Under the pieces are notes generated by a model that was given only the letters and a program-made list of their open reading frames with translations, ran no database searches and was not told the DNA's origin. Shown here one piece after another: positions 46,669 through 59,889 of a stretch of DNA of 64,000 nucleotides. The stretch is taken from contig CM056581.1 in NCBI GenBank assembly GCA_029721435.1, positions 72,960,712-73,024,711 of the forward strand, written 5' to 3'. Numbering within the stretch: the first letter of the stretch is position 1; every line of letters begins with the position of its first letter. Source of the DNA: Gymnothorax reevesii. Taxonomy: Eukaryota; Chordata; Actinopteri; Anguilliformes; Muraenidae. The translations under genes and the position numbers were made by a program.

Positions 46669-49600
46669 TTGTTAGGCAGTTGCTATGGCGTTCTGTGTAC
46701 TTGTGAGGGTGTTGCTAGGCAGCTACTATCGTGTTCTGGGTGGTTGCTAGGGCATTGCTAGGCAGTTGCAATGGTGTTCTGGGTGGTTGCTAGGGCCTTG
46801 CTAAGCGGTTGCTATGGTGTTCTGAGTGGTTGATAGGGCGTTGCTAGGCGATTGCTGTGGTGTTCTGGGTGGTTGCTAGGCGGTTGCTATGGCGTTTTGC
46901 TTGGTTGCTAGAGTGTTGCTATGGGGTTCTGGGTGGTTGCTAGGCGGTTGCTATGGCATTCTGCGTGGTTGCTAGGGCTTTGCTAAGCAGTTGCTATGAT
47001 GTTCTGGGTGGTTGCTAGGGCGTTGCTAGGTGGTTGCTATGGTGTTCTGGGTGTTTGCTAGGGTGGTGGCTATGGCGTTCTGGGTGGTTGCTAGGGCGTT
47101 GGTAAGCAGTTGCTATGGTGTTCTGGGTGGTTGCTAGGGCATTGCTAGGCAGTTGCTATGGTGTTCTGGGTGGTTGTTAGGGTGGTTGCTATGGCGTTCT
47201 GGGTGGTTGCTAGGGCATTGCTAAGCAGTTGCTATGGTGTTGTGGGTGGTTGCTACGGCGTTGCTAGGCGGTTGCTATGGTGTTCTGGGTGGTTGCTAGG
47301 GTGTTGCGAGGCAGTTGCTATGGTGTTCTGGGTGGTTGCTAGGTGGTTGCTATGGTGTTCTGGGTGGTTGCTAGGGCGTTGCTAGGCGGTTGCTATGGTG
47401 TTCTGGGTGGTTGCTCGGGCGTTGCTAGGCGGTTGCTATGGTGTTCTGGGTGGTTGCTAGGGCGTTGCTATGGTGTTCTGGGTGGTTGCTAGGGCGTTGC
47501 TAGGCAGTTGCTATGGTGTTCTAGATGGTTGCTAGGCGGTTGCTATGGTGTTCTGGGTGGTTGCTAGGGTGTTACTATGGTGTTCTGGGTGGTTGTTAGG
47601 CGGTTGCTCTGGTGATCTGGGTGGTTGCTAGGCGGTTGCTATGGTGTACTGGGTGGTAGCTAGGCGGTTGCTATGGTGTTCTGGGTGGTAGCTAGGTTGT
47701 TGCTATGCCGTTGCTATGGTGTTCTGGGTGGTTGCTAGGGCGTTGCTAGGCAGTTGCTATGGTGTTCTAGATGGTTGCTAGGCGGTTGCTATGGTGTTCT
47801 GGGTGGTTGCTAGGGTGTTACAATGGTGTTCTGGGTGGTTGTTAGGCGGTTGCTCTGGTGATCTGGGTGGTTGCTAGGCGGTTGCTATGGTGTTCTGGGT
47901 GGTAGCTAGGCGGTTGCTATGGTGTTCTGGGTGGTTGCTAGGCGGTTGCTTTGGTGTTCTGGGTGGTTGCAAGGGCGTTGCTAGGCAGTTGCTATGGTGT
48001 TCTGATGGTTGCTAGGCTGTTGCTATGGTGTTCTGGGTGGTTGCTAGGGCGTTGCTAGGCGGTCGCTATGGTGTTCTGGGTGGTTGTTAGGGTTTTCCGA
48101 GGCAGTTGCAATGGTGTTCTGGGTGGTTGCTAGGCGGTTGCTATGGTGTTCTGGGTGGTTGCTAGGGCGTTGCTAGGCAGTTGCTATGGTGTTTTGGGTG
48201 TTTGCTAGTTGGTTGCTATGGTGTTCTGGGTGGTTGCTCGGGCGTTGCTAGGCAGTTGCTATGGTGTTCTGGGTGGTTGCTAGGCGGTTGCTATGGCGTT
48301 CTGGGTGGTTGCAATGGCGTTGCTAGGCAGTTGCTATGGTGTTTTGGGTGGTTGCTAGTTGGTTGCTATGGTGTTCTGGGTGGTTGCTAGGGCGTTGCTA
48401 GACAGTTGCTATGGTGTTCTGGGTGGTTGGTAGGCGGTTGCTATGGTGTTGTGGGTGGGTGCTAGGGCGTTGCGAGGCAGTTGCTATGGTGTTTTGGGTG
48501 GTTGCTAGGTGGTTGCTATGGTGTTCTGGGTGGTTGCTAGGGCGTTGCTAGGCAGTTGCTATGGTGTTCTGGGTGGTTGCTAGGCGGTTGCTATGGTGTT
48601 CTGGGTGGTTGCTAGGGCGTTGCTAGGCAGTTGCTATGGTGTTTTGGGTGGTTGCTAGGTGGTTGCTATGGTGTTCTGGGTGGTTGCTAGGGCGTTGCTA
48701 GGCAGTTGCTATGGTGTTCTGGGTGGTTGCTTGGCGGTTGCTATGGTGTTCTGGGTGGTTGCTAGGGCCTTGCTAGGCGGTTGCTATGGTGTTCTGGGTG
48801 GTTGTTAGGGTGTTGCTAGGCAGTTGCTATGGTGTTCTGGGTGGTTGCTAGGCGGTTGCTATGGTCTTCTGGGTGGTTGCTAGGGCGTTGCTAGGCAGTT
48901 GCTATGGTGTTCTGGGTGGTTGCTAGGGCGTTGCTAGGCAGTTGCTATGGTGTTCTGGGTGGTTGCTAGGCGGTTGCTATGGTGTTCTGGGTGGTTGCTC
49001 GGGCGTTGCTAGGCAGTTGCTATGGTGTTCTGGGTGGTTGCTAGGCGGTTGCTATGGTTTTCTGGGTGGTTGCTAGGCGGTTGCTATGGTGTTCTGGGTG
49101 GTTGCTAGGGCGTTGCTAGGCAGTTGCTGTGGTGTTCTGGGTGGTTGCTAGGCGGTTGCTATGGTGTTCTGGGTGGTTGCTCGGCAGTTGCTATGGTGTT
49201 CTGGGTGGTTGCTAGGCGGTTGCTAAGGTGTTCTTGGTGGTTGCTAGGGCGGTGCTAGGCAGTTGCTATGGTGTTTTGGGTGGTTGCTGGGCGGTTGCTA
49301 TGGTGTTCTGGGTGGTTGCTCGGGCGTTGCTAGGCAGTTGCTATGGTGTTCTGGGTGGTTGCTAGGCGATTGCTATGGTGTTCTGGGTGGTTGCTAGGGC
49401 GTTGCTAGGCAGTTGCTATGGTGTTTTGGGTGGTTGCTAGGCGGGTGCTTTAGTGTTCTGGGTGGTTGCTAGGGCGTTGCTAGGCAGTTGCTATGGTGGT
49501 CTGGGTGGTTGCTAGGCAGTTGCTAAGGTGTTCTTGGTGGTTGCTAGGGCGTTGCTAGGCAGTTGCTATGGTGTTTTGGGTGGTTGCTAGGCGGTTGCTA

Positions 49601-50316
49601 TAGTGTTCTGGGTGGTTGCTAGGGCGGTGCTAGGCAGTTGCTGTGGTGTTCTGGGTGGTTGCTAGGCAGTTGCTAAGGTGTTCTTGGTGGTTGCTAGGGC
49701 GTTGCTAGGCAGTTGCTATGGTGTTTTGGGTGGTTGCTGGGCGGTTGCTATGGTGTTCTGGGTGGTTGCTCGGGCGTTGCTAGGCAGTTGCTATGGTGTT
49801 CTGGGTGGTTGCTAGGCGATTGCTATGGTGTTCTGGTTGGTTGCTAGGGCGTGGCTAGGCAGTTGCTATGGTGGTTTGGGTGGGTGCTAGGCAGTTCCTA
49901 TGGTGTTCTGGGTGGTTGCTAGGCGGTTGCTATAGTGTTCTGGGTGGTTGCTAGGGCGTTGCTAGGCAGTTGCTGTGGTGTTCTGGGTGGTTGCTAGGCA
50001 GTTGCTATTGTGTTCTTGGTGGTTGTGAGGGCGTTGCTAGGCGGTTGCTATGGTGTTCTGGGTGGTTGCTAGGGCGTTGCTAGGCAGTTGCTATGGTGTT
50101 TTGGGTGGTTGCTAGGCAGTTGCTATGGTGTTCTGGGTGGTTGCTAGGGCGTTGCTAGGCAGTTGCTTTGGTGTTCTGAGTGGTTGTTTGGCGGTTGCTA
50201 TGGTGTTTTGGGTGGTTGCTAGGGCGTTGCTTGGCAGTTGCTATAGTGTTCCTGGTGGTTGCTAGGCAGTTGCTATGGTGTTTTGGGTGGTTGCTAGGCA
50301 GTTGCTATGGTGTTCT
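46669..50316 (+). repeat. Minisatellite block 9 (3.6 kb)
   Basis: 43/32-bp lattice. It matches block 10 unit by unit: offset about 5,076 bp at the left and 5,276 bp from about 47.1 kb onward, because block 10 has about 200 bp extra. A 246-bp tandem step is present (CTAGATGG at 47521 and 47767). Near 49.5-49.7 kb a 150-bp step repeats (TGCTAAGGTG at 49521 and 49671). Confidence 0.95.
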
Positions 50317-51743
50317 GAATATTTGCTTGGGCATTGCTCGACAGTTGCTATGTTGTTCTTGTTGTTGCTAGGGCGTTGATGTGTCTTGTTTGGGGATCGA
50401 GTGAAAACTGGGAGAAGTAGTGAACCGTACGATTACGAAATTATTTGGAATATTAACAAGGAAGGAAGGAGGGAAAGAAGGAACTAATGAGGGAAGTAAG
50501 GAAAGAAGGAATATAGGAAAAAAAGAAGGAAATCAAAGGAAGGCAGGAAAGAACAAAGGAAAGAAGGCGAGGATGGATGGAAAGAAACAGAGGAATGAAG
50601 GAAAGAAGGAAGTAAAGAAGGAAGGAAAGGAAGAAGGGAAGAAGAAGGATTTAAGTAAAGATAGAAGGAAGGAAGTGAGGAAGAAGAAATGAACAATAGA
50701 AGAAAAGAGAGAAGGAAGGAAAGAAAAAGTAAAGAAAGGAAGAGGGAAGGAAAGAGAGGGAAAGCAGAAAGCAGAAAGAAAGGAAGAAAGATAAGAAGGA
50801 TATGAAGGAATGAAAGAAGGCATGATGGAAGGAAAGAAAATTGATAGGGAGGAAGAATGGGAGGAAGGATGAAAGGCAGGATAGAAGGAAGTAAAGTAGG
50901 AAAGAACGAATAAAGGAAGGAAAGAACGAAGGAAAGAAATTGGAGGGAAAAAGAAAGAAGGAATGACAGAAAATAGAAGGAAGGAAAGCAGTAAGGAAGC
51001 TGTAGTCTCAAGAGAGCCAGATTGTAGTCTTACAGCCTGAGAAACTGACAGTTACAGCAGGTGGTCAGAACACCTGGCACAAGATTCCATTTGCTCAATG
51101 GCCCTATTGTGATGTCATAATGCCAATGTTAAGTATATGGGGGGAAAAATTTATAGTTTTTTATTAATAACTCAAAAAGTATAAAAGTTACAAAGATGAA
51201 AAATACATTGCACAGGTGTCCTAAGTAAGACCTACGCAACGCAGTTTGAATGAAGTTTCTACGATAAACGGTTGAGGCCGCATTAAGTGTGTTAGAAGAA
51301 TAATAATAATAATAATTATAACTAGATAATGTAATTCCAGGGAATTACGTGTGCATTGAAAATGCAAAGTGTAGTTGCATAAGGTGGAGTTTGTAACATA
51401 TCATTGCATGATGATATTGGTAGCTACGTTTTTAGTAGGATAATTATGGTAGTGGTGAGGACTTTTATTTTGAAACAGATGTGGACTGAGGAAACAGTTT
51501 GCGGGAGTCATAGTTGATGACAACCGTCATATGGAAATTTTTAATAGTGACATTTTTTAATAGTGAAGAATTGTAGTAAGGACTTATATTTTGAGACAGG
51601 ATTGGGCAGAAGAAACAGTTGCCGGAAGTCATAGTCGAAAACAATCAGGAGTTGGAATGGCTGAAAGGTTGATAAGTTGAGTAGCTTAAAAAAATACATT
51701 TTTTTATTGTAATTTGACATAATGAGGACTGGCTGTAACAGTT
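50317..51743 (+). repeat. Composite spacer, copy 9 of 11
   Basis: Partner of copy 8 with very few differences; no hairpin cassette. The (AAT)n at 51299-51320 ends in AATTATAACTAG. Confidence 0.93.
50459..50999 (+). repeat. Polypurine tract (spacer 9)
   Basis: The copy 6/8/9 subtype, of the same length as in copy 6. Confidence 0.92.
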
Positions 51744-54700
51744 GTTAGGCAGTTGCTATGGCGTTCTGTGTACTTGTGAGGGTGTTGCTAGGCAGCTACT
51801 ATCGTGTTCTGGGTGGTTGCTAGGGCATTGCTAGGCAGTTGCAATGGTGTTCTGGGTGGTTGCTAGGGCCTTGCTAAGCGGTTGCTATGGTGTTCTGAGT
51901 GGTTGATAGGGCGTTGCTAGGCGATTGCTATGGTGTTCTGGGTGGTTGCTAGGCGGTTGCTATTGCGTTTTGCGTGGTTGCTAGAGTGTTGCTATGGGGT
52001 TCTGGGTGGTTGCTAGGCGGTTGCTATGGCATTCTGGGTGGTTGCTAGGGCTTTGCTAAGCAGTTGCTATGATGTTCTGGGTGGTTGCTAGGGCGTTGCT
52101 AGGTGGTTGCTATGGTGTTCTGGGTGGTTGCTAGGGTGTTGCTAGGCAGTTGCTATGCTGTTCTGGGTGGTTGCTAGGCCGTTGCTATGGTGTTCTGAGT
52201 GGTTGCTAGGCGGTTGCTATGGCATTCTGGGTGGTTGCTAGGGCTTTGCTAAGCAGTTGCTATGATGTTCTGGGTGGTTGCTAGGGCGTTGCTAGGTGGT
52301 TGCTATGGTGTTCTGGGTGGTTGCTAGGGTGTTGCGAGGCAGTTGCTATGGTGTTCTGGGTGGTTGCTAGGGCGTTGGTAGGCAGTTGCTATGGTGTTCT
52401 GGGTGGTTGCTAGGGCATTGCTAGGCAGTTGCTATGGTGTTCTGGGTGGTTGTTAGGGTGGTTGCTATGGCGTTCTGGGTGGTTGCTAGGGCATTGCTTA
52501 GCAGTTACTATGGTGTTGTGGGTGGTTGCTACGGCGTTGCTAGGCGGTTGCTATGGTGTTCTGGGTGGTGGCTAGGGTGTTGTGAGGCAGTTGCTATGGT
52601 GGTCTGGGTGGGAGCTAGGTGGTTGCTATGGTGTTCTGTGTGGTTGCTAGGGCGTTGCTAGGCGGTTGCTATGGTGTTCTGGGTGGTTGCTCGGGCGTTG
52701 CTGGGCGGTTGCTGTGGTGTTGTGGGTGGTTGCTAGGGCGTTGCTATGGTGTTGTGGGTGGTTGCTAGGGCGTTGCTAGGCAGTTGCTATGGTGTTCTAG
52801 ATGGTTGCTAGGGGGTTGCTATGGTGTTCTGGGTGGTTGCTAGGGTGTTACTATGGTGTTCTGGGTGGTTGTTAGGCGGTTGCTCTGGTGATCTGGGTGG
52901 TTGCTAGGCGGTTGCTATGGTGTACTGGGTGGTAGCTAGGCGGTTGCTATGGTGTTCTGGGTGGTTGCTAGGTTGTTGCTATGCCGTTGCTATGGTGTTC
53001 TGGGTGGTTGCTAGGGCGTTGCTAGGCAGTTGCTATGGTGTTCTAGATGGTTGCTAGGCGGTTGCTATGGTGTTCTGGGTGGTTGCTAGGGTGTTACAAT
53101 GGTGTTCTGGGTGGTTGTTAGGCGGTTGCTCTGGTGATCTGGGTGGTTGCTAGGCGGTTGCTTTGGTGTTCTGGGTGGTAGCTAGGCGGTTGCTATGTTG
53201 TTCTGGGTGGATGCTAGGCGGTTGCTTTGGTGTTCTGAGTGGTTGCAAGGGCGTTGCTAGCCAGTTGCTATGGTGTTCTGATGGTTGCTAGGCTGTTGCT
53301 ATGGTATTCTGGGTGGTTGCTAGGGCGTTGCTTGGCGGTCGCTATGGTGTTCTGGGTGGTTGTTAGGGTTTTCCGAGGCAGTTGCAATGGTGTTCTGGGT
53401 GGTTGCTAGGCGGTTGCTATGGTGTTCTGGTTGGTGGCTAGGGCGTTGCTAGGCAGGTGCTATGGTGTTTTGGGGGTTTGCTAGTTGGTTGCTATGGTGT
53501 TCTGGGTGGTTGCGCGGGCGATGCTAGGCAGTTGCTATGGTGTTCTGGGTGGTTGCTAGGCGGTTGCTATGGCGTTCTGGGTGGTTGCAAGGGCGTTGCT
53601 AGGCAGTTGCTATGGTGTTTTGGGTGGTTGCTAGTTGGTTGCTATGGTGTTCTGGGTGGTTGCTAGGGCGTTGCTAGACAGTTGCTATGGTGTTCTGGGT
53701 GGTTGCTAGGCGGTTGCTATGGTGTTCTGGGTGGTTGCTAGGACGTTGCTAGGCAGTTGATATGGTGTTTTGGGTGGTTGCTAGGTGGTTGCTATGATGT
53801 TCTGGGTGGTTGCTAGGGTGTTGCTAGGCAGTTGCTATGGTGTTCTGGGTGGTTGCTAGGCGGTTGCTATGGTGTTCTGGGTGGTTGCTAGGGCGTTGCT
53901 AGGCAGTTGCTATGGTGTTTTGGGTGGTTGCTAGGTGGTTGCTCTGGTGTTCTGGGTGGTTGCTGGGGCGTTGCTAGGCAGTTGCTATGGTGTTCTGGGT
54001 GGTTGCTTGGCGGTTTCTATGGTGTTCTGGGTGGTTGCTAGGGCCTTGCTAGGCGGGTGCTATGGTGTTCTGGGTGGTTGTTAGGGTGTTGCTAGGCAGT
54101 TGCTATGGTGTTCTGGGTGGTTGCTAGGCGGGTGCTATGGTCTTCTGGGGGGTTGCTAGGGCGTTCCTAGGCAGTTGCTATGGTGTTCTGGGTGGTTGCT
54201 AGGGCGTTGCTAGGCAGTTGCTATGGTGTTCTGGGTGGTTGCTTGGCAGTTGCTATGGTGTTCTGGGTGGTTGCTCGGGCGTTGCTAGGCAGTTGCTATG
54301 GTGTTCTGCGTGGTTGCTAGGCGGTTGCTATGGTTTTCTGGGTGGTTGCTAGGCGGTTGCTATGGTGTTCTGGGTGGTTGCTAGGGCGTTGCTAGGCAGT
54401 TGCTATGGTGTTCTGGGTGGTTGCTAGGCGGTTGCTATGGTGTTCTGGGTGGTTGCTCGGCAGTTGCTATGGTGTTCTGGGTGGTTGCTAGGCGGTTGCT
54501 AAGGTGTTCTTGGTGGTTGCTAGGGCGTTGCTAGGCAGTTGCTATGGTGTTTTGGGTGGTTGCTGGGCGGTTGCTATGGGGTTCTGGGTGGTTGCTCGGG
54601 CGTTGCTAGGCAGTTGCTATGGTGTTCTGGGTGGTTGCTAGGCGATTGCTATGGTGTTCTGGGTGGTTGCTAGGGCTTTGCTAGGCAGTTGCTATGGTGT

Positions 54701-55592
54701 TTTGGGTGGTTGCTAGGCGGTTGCTTTAGTGTTCTGGGTGGTTGCTAGGGCGTTGCTAGGCAGTTGCTATGGTGTTCTGGGTGGTTGCTAGGCAGTTGCT
54801 AAGGTGTTCTTGGTGGTTGCTAGGGCGTTGCTAGGCAGTTGCTATGGTGTTTTGGGTGGTTGCTGGGCGGTTGATATGGTGTTCTCGGTGGTTGCTCGGG
54901 CGTTGCTAGGCAGTTGCTATGGTGTTCTGGGTGGTTGCTAGGCGATTGCTATGGTGTTCTGGGTGGTTGCTAGGGGGTTGCTAGGCAGTTGCTATGGTGT
55001 TTTGGGGGGGTGCTAGGCAGTTGCTATGGTGTTCTGGGTGGTTGCTAGGCGGTTGCTATAGTGTTGTGGGTGGTTGCTAGGGCGTTGCTAGGCAGTTGCT
55101 ATGGTGTTCTGGGTGGTTGCTAGGCAGTTGCTATTGTGTTCTTGGTGGTTGTGAGGGCGTTGCTAGGCGGTTGCTATGGTGTTCTGGGTGGTTGCTAGGG
55201 CGTTGCTAGGCAGTTGCTATGGTGTTTTGGGTGGTTGCTAGGCAGTTGCTATGGTGTTCTGGGTGGTCGCTAGGCGGTTGCTATAGTGTTCTGGGTGGTT
55301 GCTAGGGGGTTGCTAGGCAGTTGGTATGGTGTTCTGGGTGGTTGCTAGGCAGTTGCTATTGTGTTCTTGGTGGTTGTGAGGGCGTTGCTAGGCGGTTGCT
55401 ATGGTGTTCTGGGTGGTTGCTAGGGCGTTGCTAGGCAGTTGCTTTGGTGTTCTGAGTGGTTGCTTGGCGGTTGCTATGGTGTTCTGGGTGGTTGCTAGGG
55501 CGTTGCTTGGCAGTTGCTATAGTGTTCTGGGTGGTTGCTAGGCAGTTGCTATGGTGTTTTGGGTGGTTGCTAGGCGGTTGCTATGGTGTTCT
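51744..55592 (+). repeat. Minisatellite block 10 (3.8 kb)
   Basis: Partner of block 9, with an extra stretch of about 200 bp at roughly 52150-52350 that duplicates neighbouring units (GGGCTTTGCTAAGCAG occurs twice, at 52049 and about 193 bp later). The 246-bp step is retained (CTAGATGG at 52797 and 53043). It has more private substitutions than block 9. Confidence 0.95.
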
Positions 55593-57060
55593 GAATATTT
55601 GCTTGGGCATTGCTCGACAGTTGCTATGTTGTTCTTGTTGTTGCTAGGGCGTTGATGTGTATTGTTTGGGGATCGAGTGAAAACTGGGAGAAGTAGTGAA
55701 CCGTACGATTACAAAATTATTTGGAATATTATCAAGGAAGGAAGGAGGGAAAGAAGGAACTAATGAGGGAAGTAAGGAAAGAAAGAATATAGGAAAAAAG
55801 AAGGAAAAAAGAAGGAAATCAAAGGAAGGCAGGAAAGAACAAAGGAAACTTGGTGAGGATGGAAGGAAAGAAACAGAGGAATGACAGAAAGAAGGAAGTA
55901 AGGAAGGAAGGAAAGGAAGAAGGGAAGAAGAAGGATTGAAGTAAAGATAGAAGGAAGGAAGGAAGGAAGTGAGGAAGAAGAAATGAAAAACAGAAGGAAA
56001 GAGAGAAGGAAGGAAAAAAAAGTAAAGAAAGGAAGAGGGAAGGAAAGAGAGGGAAAGCAGAAAGAAGAAAGGAAGAAAGATAAGAAGGATATGAAGGAAT
56101 GAAAGAAGGCATGATGGAAGGAAAGAAAAACTAAGGAAGGTAGGAAAGAAAATTGGTAGGGAGGAAGAATGGGAGGTAGGATGAAAGGCAGGATAGAAGG
56201 AAGTAAAGTAGGAAAGAAGGAACGAATAAAGGAAGGAAGGAACGAAGGAAAGAAATAGGAGGGAAAAAGAAAGAAGGAATGACAGAAAATAGAAGGAAGG
56301 AAAGCAGTAAGGAAGCTGTAGTCTCAAGAGAGCCAGATTGTAGTCTTACAGCCTGAAAAACTGACAGTTACAGCAGGTGGTCAGAACACCTGGCACAAGA
56401 TTCCATTTGCTTAATGGCCCTATTGTGATGTCATAATGCCAATGTTAAGTCTATGGGGGGAAAAAATGTATAGTTTTTTATTAATAACTCAAAAAGTATA
56501 AAAGTTACAAAGATGAAAAATACATTGCACAGGTGTCCTAAGTAAGACCTACGCAACGCAGTTTGAATGAAGTTTCTACGATAAACGGTTGAGGCCGCAT
56601 TAAGTGTGTTAGAAGAATAATAATAATAATAATAATAATAACTAGATAATGTAATTCCAGGGAATTACGTGTGCATTGAAAACGCAAAGTGTAGTTGCAT
56701 AAGGTGGATTTTGTAACATATCATTGCATTATGATATTGGTAGCTACGTTTTTAGGAGGATAATTATGGTAGTGGTGAGGACTTTTATTTTGAAACAGAT
56801 GTGGACTGAGGAAACAGTTTGCGGGAGTCATAGTTGATGACAACTGTCATATGGAAATTTTTAATAGTGACATTTTTTAAAAGTGAAGAATTGTAGTAAG
56901 GACTTATATTTTGAGACAGGATTGGGCAGAAGAAACAGTTGCCGGAAGTCATAGTCGAAAACAATCAGGAGTTGGAATGGCTGAAGGGTTGATAAGTTGA
57001 GTAGCTTAAAAAGTTACATTTTTTATTGTAATTTGACATAATGAGGACTGGCTGTAACAG
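55593..57060 (+). repeat. Composite spacer, copy 10 of 11
   Basis: No hairpin cassette. It shares the GATGTGTATTG junction and GGAAACTxGGTGAGG word with copy 7. The purine tract has a small tandem duplication (an AAAAAAGAAGG word twice near 55794-55814). A minus-strand frame of over 200 codons spans the tract, purely Ser/Phe/Leu/Pro-rich, and is compositional. Confidence 0.92.
55734..56315 (+). repeat. Polypurine tract (spacer 10)
   Basis: Degenerate GGAAG tract, the longest copy, with a duplicated AAAAAAGAAGG word near its left end. Confidence 0.92.
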
Positions 57061-57489
57061 TTGTTAGGCAGTTGCTATGGTGTTCTGTGTACTTGTGAGG
57101 GTGTTGCTAGGCAGCTGCTATCGTGTTCTGGGTGGTTGCTAGGGCATTGCTAGGCAGTTGCTATGGTGTTCTGGGTGGTTGATAGGGCGTTGCTAGGCAG
57201 TTGCTATGGTGTTCGGGGTAGTTGCTAGGCGGTTGCTATGGCGTACTGGGTGGTTGCTCGAGCGTTGCTATGGGGTTCTGGGTGGTTGCTAGGCGGTTGC
57301 TATGGCATTCTGGGTGGTTGCTAGGGCTTTGCTAAGCAGTTGCTATGATGTTCTTGGTTGCTAGGGCGTTGCTAGGTGGTTGCTATGGTGTTCTGGGTGG
57401 TTGCTAGGGTGTTGCTAGGCAGTTGCTATGCTGTTCTGGGTGGTTGCTAGGCCGTTGCTATGGTGTTCTGGGTGGTTGCTATGGCGTTG

Positions 57490-58689
57490 CTAGGCAGTTG
57501 CTATTGTGTTCTGGGTGGTTGATAGGCCGTTGCTAGGCAGTTGCTATGGTGTTCTGGGTGGTTGTTAGGGTGGTTGCTATGGCGTTCTGGGTGGTTGCTC
57601 GGGCATTGCTAAGCAGTTGGTATGGTGTTCTGGGTGGTTGCCACGGCATTGCCAGGCGGTTGCTATGGTGTTCTGGGTGGTTGCTAGGGTGTTGCTAGGC
57701 AGTTGCTATGGTGTTCTGGGTGGTTGCTAGGTGGTTGCTATGATGTTCTGGCTGGTTGCTAGGGCGTTGCTAGGCGGTTGCTATGGTGTTCTGGGTGCTT
57801 GCTCGGGATTTGCTAGGCGGTTGCTATGGTGTTCTGGGTGGTTGCTAGGGCGTTGCTATGGTGTTCTGGGTGGTTGCTAGGGCGTTGCTAGGCAGTTGCT
57901 ATGGTGTTCTGGATGGTTGCTAGGCGGTTGGTATGGTGTTCTGGGTGGTTGCTAGGGTGTTGCTATGGTGTTCTGGGTGGTTGTTAGGCAGTTGTTCTGG
58001 TGGTCTGGGTGGTTGCTAGGCGGTTGCTATGGTGTTCTGGGTGGTAGCAAGGCGGTTGCAATGGTGTTCTGGGTGGTTGCTAGATCATTGCTAGGCAGTT
58101 GCTATGGTGTTCTGTGTTGTTGCTAGGCGGTTGCTATGGTGTTCTGGGTGGTTGCTAGGCGGTTGCTATGGTGTTCTGGGTGGTTGCTAGGGCGTTGCTA
58201 GGCAGTTGCTATGGTGTTCTGATGGTTGCTAGGCGGTTGCTATGGTGTTCTGGGTGGTTGCTAGGGCGTTGCTAGGCAGTTGCTATGGTGTTCTGGGTGG
58301 TTGCTAGGGCATTGCTCTGGTGTTCTGGGTGGTAGCTAGGCGGTTGCTATTGTGTTCTGGGTGGTTGCTAGGCGGTTGCTATGGTGTTCTGGGTGGTTGC
58401 TAGGGCGTTGCTAGGCAGTTGCTATGGTGTGCTGGGTGGTTGCTAGGCGGTTGCTATGGTGTTCTGGGAGGTTGCTAGGGCATTGCTAGGCGGTTGCTAT
58501 GGTGTTCTGGGTGGTTGCTAGGGCGTTGCTAGGCGGTTGCTATGGTGTTCTGGGAGGTTGCTAGGGCATTGCTAGGCTGTTGCTATGGTGTTCTGGGTGG
58601 TTGCTAGGGCGTTGCTAGGCGGTTGCTATGGTGTTCTGGGTGGTTGTTAGGGTGTTGCTAGGCAGTTGCTATGGTGTTCTGGGTGGTTG
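57490..58689 (+). repeat. 1,200-bp tandem duplication, first copy
   Basis: Matches 58690-59889 at a constant offset of 1,200 bp: GATAGGCCGT at 57521 and 58721, GATGGTTGCT at 58221 and 59421. Long stretches, for example 57541-57780 versus 58741-58980, look identical. Since 1,200 equals 16 times 75, the step is a whole number of 43+32 pairs. Confidence 0.9.
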
Positions 58690-59889
58690 CTAGGCTGTTG
58701 CTATGGTGTTCTGGGTGGTTGATAGGCCGTTGCTTGGCAGTTGCTATGGTGTTCTGGGTGGTTGTTAGGGTGGTTGCTATGGCGTTCTGGGTGGTTGCTC
58801 GGGCATTGCTAAGCAGTTGGTATGGTGTTCTGGGTGGTTGCCACGGCATTGCCAGGCGGTTGCTATGGTGTTCTGGGTGGTTGCTAGGGTGTTGCTAGGC
58901 AGTTGCTATGGTGTTCTGGGTGGTTGCTAGGTGGTTGCTATGATGTTCTGGCTGGTTGCTAGGGCGTTGCTAGGCGGTTGCTATGGTGTTCTGGGTGGTT
59001 GCTCGGGCGTTGCTAGGCGGTTGCTATGGTGTTCTGGGTGGTTGCTAGGGCGTTGCTTTGGTGTTCTGGGTGGTTGCCAGGGCGTTGCTAGGCAGTTGCT
59101 ATGGTGTTCTGGATGGTTGCTAGGCAGTTGCTATGGTGTTCTGGGTGGTTTCTAGGCGGTTGCTATGGTGTTCTGGGTGGTTGTTAGGCAGTTGATCTGG
59201 TGTTCTGGGGGGTTGCTAGGCGGTTGCTATGGTGTTCTGGGTGGTAGCAAGGCGGTTGCAATGGTGTTCTGGGTGGTTGCTAGATCATTGCTAGGCAGTT
59301 GCTATGGTGTTCTGTGTTGTTGCTAGGCGGTTGCTATGGTGTTCTGGGTGGTTGCTAGGCGGTTGCTATGGTGTTCTGGGTGGTTGCTAGGGCGTTGCTA
59401 GGCAGTTGCTATGGTGTTCTGATGGTTGCTAGGCGGTTGCTATGGTGTTCTGGGTGGTTGCTAGGGCGTTGCTAGGCAGTTGCTATGGTGTTCTGGGTGG
59501 TTGCTAGGGCATTGCTATGGTGTTCTGGGTGGTAGCTAGGCGGTTGCTATTGTGTTCTGGGTGGTTGCTAGGCGGTTGCTATGGTGTTCTGGGTGGTTGC
59601 TAGGGCGTTGCTAGGCAGTTGCTATGGTGTGCTGGGTGGTTGCTAGGCGGTTGCTATGGTGTTCTGGGAGGTTGCTAGGGCATTGCTAGGCAGTTGCTAT
59701 GGTGTTCTGGGTGGTTGCTAGGGCGTTGCTAGGCGGTTGCTATGGTGTTCTGGGAGGTTGCTAGGGCATTGCTAGGCTGTTGCTATGGTGTTCTGGGTGG
59801 TTGCTAGGGCGTTGCTAGGCGGTTGCTATGGTGTTCTGGGTGGTTGTAAGGGTGTTGCTAGGCAGTTGCTATGGTGTTCTGGGTGGTTG
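58690..59889 (+). repeat. 1,200-bp tandem duplication, second copy
   Basis: Adjacent partner of 57490-58689 with scattered substitutions and no net indel, implying a recent event. Confidence 0.9.

Noticed and set aside
55644..56327. Long minus-strand frames rich in Ser/Phe/Leu/Pro, and plus-strand Lys/Glu/Arg/Gly-rich frames, in the purine tracts
   Set aside because: Polypurine/polypyrimidine sequence lacks stop codons by composition. Frames differ between copies through non-triplet indels, so coding is not conserved.
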